Source: Treponema sp. (GTDB lineage: Bacteria; Spirochaetota; Spirochaetia; Treponematales; Breznakiellaceae). From it: a DNA stretch of 16,867 nucleotides. The notes under the pieces were generated by a model, which saw only the letters and a list, made by a program, of their open reading frames with translations, searched no databases and had not been told where the DNA came from. The position numbers and the translations under genes were made by a program. The stretch spans positions 1 through 16,867 of the forward strand of contig JAIRNB010000041.1 in assembly GCA_031258265.1 (NCBI GenBank), in the 5' to 3' direction. This document shows, one piece after another, positions 15,856-16,867 of this stretch. Every line of letters begins with the position of its first letter. Within the stretch, counting starts at the first letter, position 1.

Positions 15856-15866
15856 AAGCATGTTGC

Positions 15867-15939
15867 GCCGCCTTAGCTCAGTTGGTAGAGCAGCAGACTG
15901 AAAATCTGCGTGTCTAGAGTTCAATTCTCTGAGGCGGCA
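15867..15939 (+). tRNA. tRNA-Phe (anticodon GAA)
   Basis: The 73 bases fold as a complete cloverleaf. The acceptor stem is GCCGCCT/AGGCGGC with discriminator A, and the D arm is GCTC/GAGC. The anticodon stem is GCAGA/TCTGC with loop CTGAAAA, giving anticodon GAA. The variable loop is GTGTC and the T arm is TAGAG/CTCTG with loop TTCAATT. The 3' CCA is not encoded (GCA follows), so it must be added by CCA-adding enzyme. Confidence 0.97.
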
Positions 15940-15943
15940 GCAT

Positions 15944-15980
15944 AAGGGTCCGGGAATTTACCCCCGGACCCTTTGTTTTT
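15944..15980 (+). terminator. Intrinsic terminator after tRNA-Phe
   Basis: AAGGGTCCGGG (15944-15954) pairs perfectly with CCCGGACCCTT (15963-15973) around an 8-base loop, followed by TGTTTTT. It is the strongest terminator in the window and could also stop read-through from the flagellar operon. Confidence 0.92.
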
Positions 15981-16040
15981 AGGCTGTGTTTGATAAAGTT
16001 TTGGATCAGGGGACCGGCCTTTACTTTTTTCGTTTCTTTA

Positions 16041-16091
16041 TGGGCGCATTTTTGCGTGCCGGGTCCGCGAAGTGGGCCCCGGATGCGCCCA
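16041..16091. other. Interrupted hairpin upstream of the Sir2 gene
   Basis: TGGGCGCAT (16041-16049) pairs with ATGCGCCCA (16083-16091). Inside, CCGGG (16059-16063) pairs with CCCGG (16078-16082), leaving a 9-base one-sided bulge. AATTTT follows. It could be a weak terminator, a leader structure or a repeat remnant. Confidence 0.45.
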
Positions 16092-16146
16092 AATTTTGAG
16101 ACAGAATCCGGTGGTTTGACTGTGCTTAAATTTCAAGGCGGGGAAA

Positions 16147-16867
16147 ATGACGAGTACCAAAATTGCGGCTTTGTACGGTGAAATTACCGCGGCTAAACAT
16201 TGTGTGGCCCTGACGGGGGCGGGGGTAAGCACCCTTTCGGGGATTCGGGACTTCCGGGGGAAGAACGGTCTTTACAACGACATGGATGCGGAGAAGATCT
16301 TCGATATTGATTATTTTCACCGAGACCCTTCGTTTTACTACAGGTCTGCGGGGGCCTTTATCTACAACATTGATGAGAAGGAAGCTTCCGTGGTCCACAA
16401 CTGCCTGGGAGAACTGGAAAAGCGGGGTTTTCTTAAGGCGCTGATCACCCAGAACATTGATTTACTGCATCAAAAGGGCGGTTCCCGGCATGTAATCGAA
16501 GTCCACGGCTCCCCCCGCGTTCATTACTGTCTGCGCTGTTCCGGTGTGCGGATGAATTTTGAAGAGGCCGCCGCCATTGTGCGCTCCGGGGGCCTTCCCT
16601 CCTGTCCCAGATGCGGCGGGGTACTTAAACCGGCGATCACCTTCTTTGGCGAAAGCCTCCCCATGGAAGCCCTGCGGGAAGCCACGGAAGAGGCCGAAAG
16701 CGCGGACCTTATGCTGGTCCTGGGGACCAGCCTTACGGTGAATCCCGCCGCCTCTCTCCCCCTCTACACCCTGCGAAGGGGAGGGCGGATCGTCATCGTC
16801 AACAACATGCCCACCCCCCTGGATTCCCGGGCTTTTATGCGTTTTGAGGACCTGGGGGAAGTTTTTG
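16147..16867 (+). CDS. Sir2 family NAD-dependent protein deacylase, N-terminal part
   Basis: Sirtuins remove acyl groups from lysines using NAD. The gene runs off the right edge, so 240 codons are seen; most sirtuins have about 240-255 residues, so little is missing. NAD-binding GAGVSTLSGIRDFRG is at 24-38, TQNID at 101-105 and the catalytic His120 in VIEVHGS. Zinc cysteines are Cys128, Cys131, Cys153 and Cys156; FFGES is at 166-170, GTSLTVNPAA at 193-202 and IVNN at 217-220. The segment after the first loop (FDIDYFHRDPSFYYR) resembles the Thermotoga-type class U sirtuins. Position 34 is Arg where most family members have Pro. GGCGGGG lies just before the ATG. A TTGACT at 16116-16121 has no matching -10. 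Confidence 0.93.
   Translation, partial: MTSTKIAALYGEITAAKHCVALTGAGVSTLSGIRDFRGKNGLYNDMDAEKIFDIDYFHRDPSFYYRSAGAFIYNIDEKEASVVHNCLGELEKRGFLKALITQNIDLLHQKGGSRHVIEVHGSPRVHYCLRCSGVRMNFEEAAAIVRSGGLPSCPRCGGVLKPAITFFGESLPMEALREATEEAESADLMLVLGTSLTVNPAASLPLYTLRRGGRIVIVNNMPTPLDSRAFMRFEDLGEVF

Noticed and set aside
1..16867. CRISPR arrays, transposase or integrase genes, phage genes, toxin-antitoxin pairs
   Set aside because: No regularly spaced direct repeats and no such protein signatures were found in any frame; the repeats present are inverted.

Overview
The window is a chromosomal piece of a spirochaete, most likely a treponeme of the termite-gut type. The basis is the gene order fliO-fliP-fliQ-fliR-flhB-flhA-flhF-flhG-(unknown)-fliA-fapA, which is the treponemal motility operon order, together with the protein sequences and a G+C-rich composition. 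The genus is an inference from family knowledge; no database search was possible.

Layout, left to right. (1) Positions 1-259, minus strand: the N-terminal 86 codons of a phosphotransferase-like (APH/choline kinase fold) gene that is much more A+T-rich than the rest. (2) 276-417: an array of hairpins, probably a dispersed repeat. (3) 598-2400, minus strand: a family GH2 beta-glucuronidase-like gene with a likely terminator at 467-507. (4) 2433-2854: a very large near-palindrome of about 420 bp lying between the divergent GH2 gene and flagellar operon. (5) 3082-15829, plus strand: 13 tightly packed genes. fliO, fliP, fliQ, fliR, flhB and flhA make the flagellar type III export apparatus. flhF and flhG encode the GTPase/ATPase pair that controls flagellar position and number. 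An uncharacterised membrane protein and the sigma-28 factor FliA follow. The end of the operon holds FapA (Jag_N plus DUF342), a small hydrophilic unknown and a SwrB-like membrane/coiled-coil protein. (6) 15867-15939: tRNA-Phe(GAA) with its own promoter and a strong intrinsic terminator. (7) 16147 to the window end: the N-terminal 240 codons of a Sir2 deacetylase.

The operon genes overlap by 1-20 bases or are separated by 18 bases or fewer, so they are probably one transcript. No terminator is visible before the one after tRNA-Phe. Together they build the export gate (FliPQR, FlhB, FlhA, with FliO as assembly factor), choose the assembly site and number (FlhF/FlhG) and switch on late genes (FliA).

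The core genes are ordinary. The least explained parts are the 422-bp palindrome, the 276-417 hairpin array, and the three poorly characterised operon proteins (11383-12195, 14976-15305, 15323-15829).
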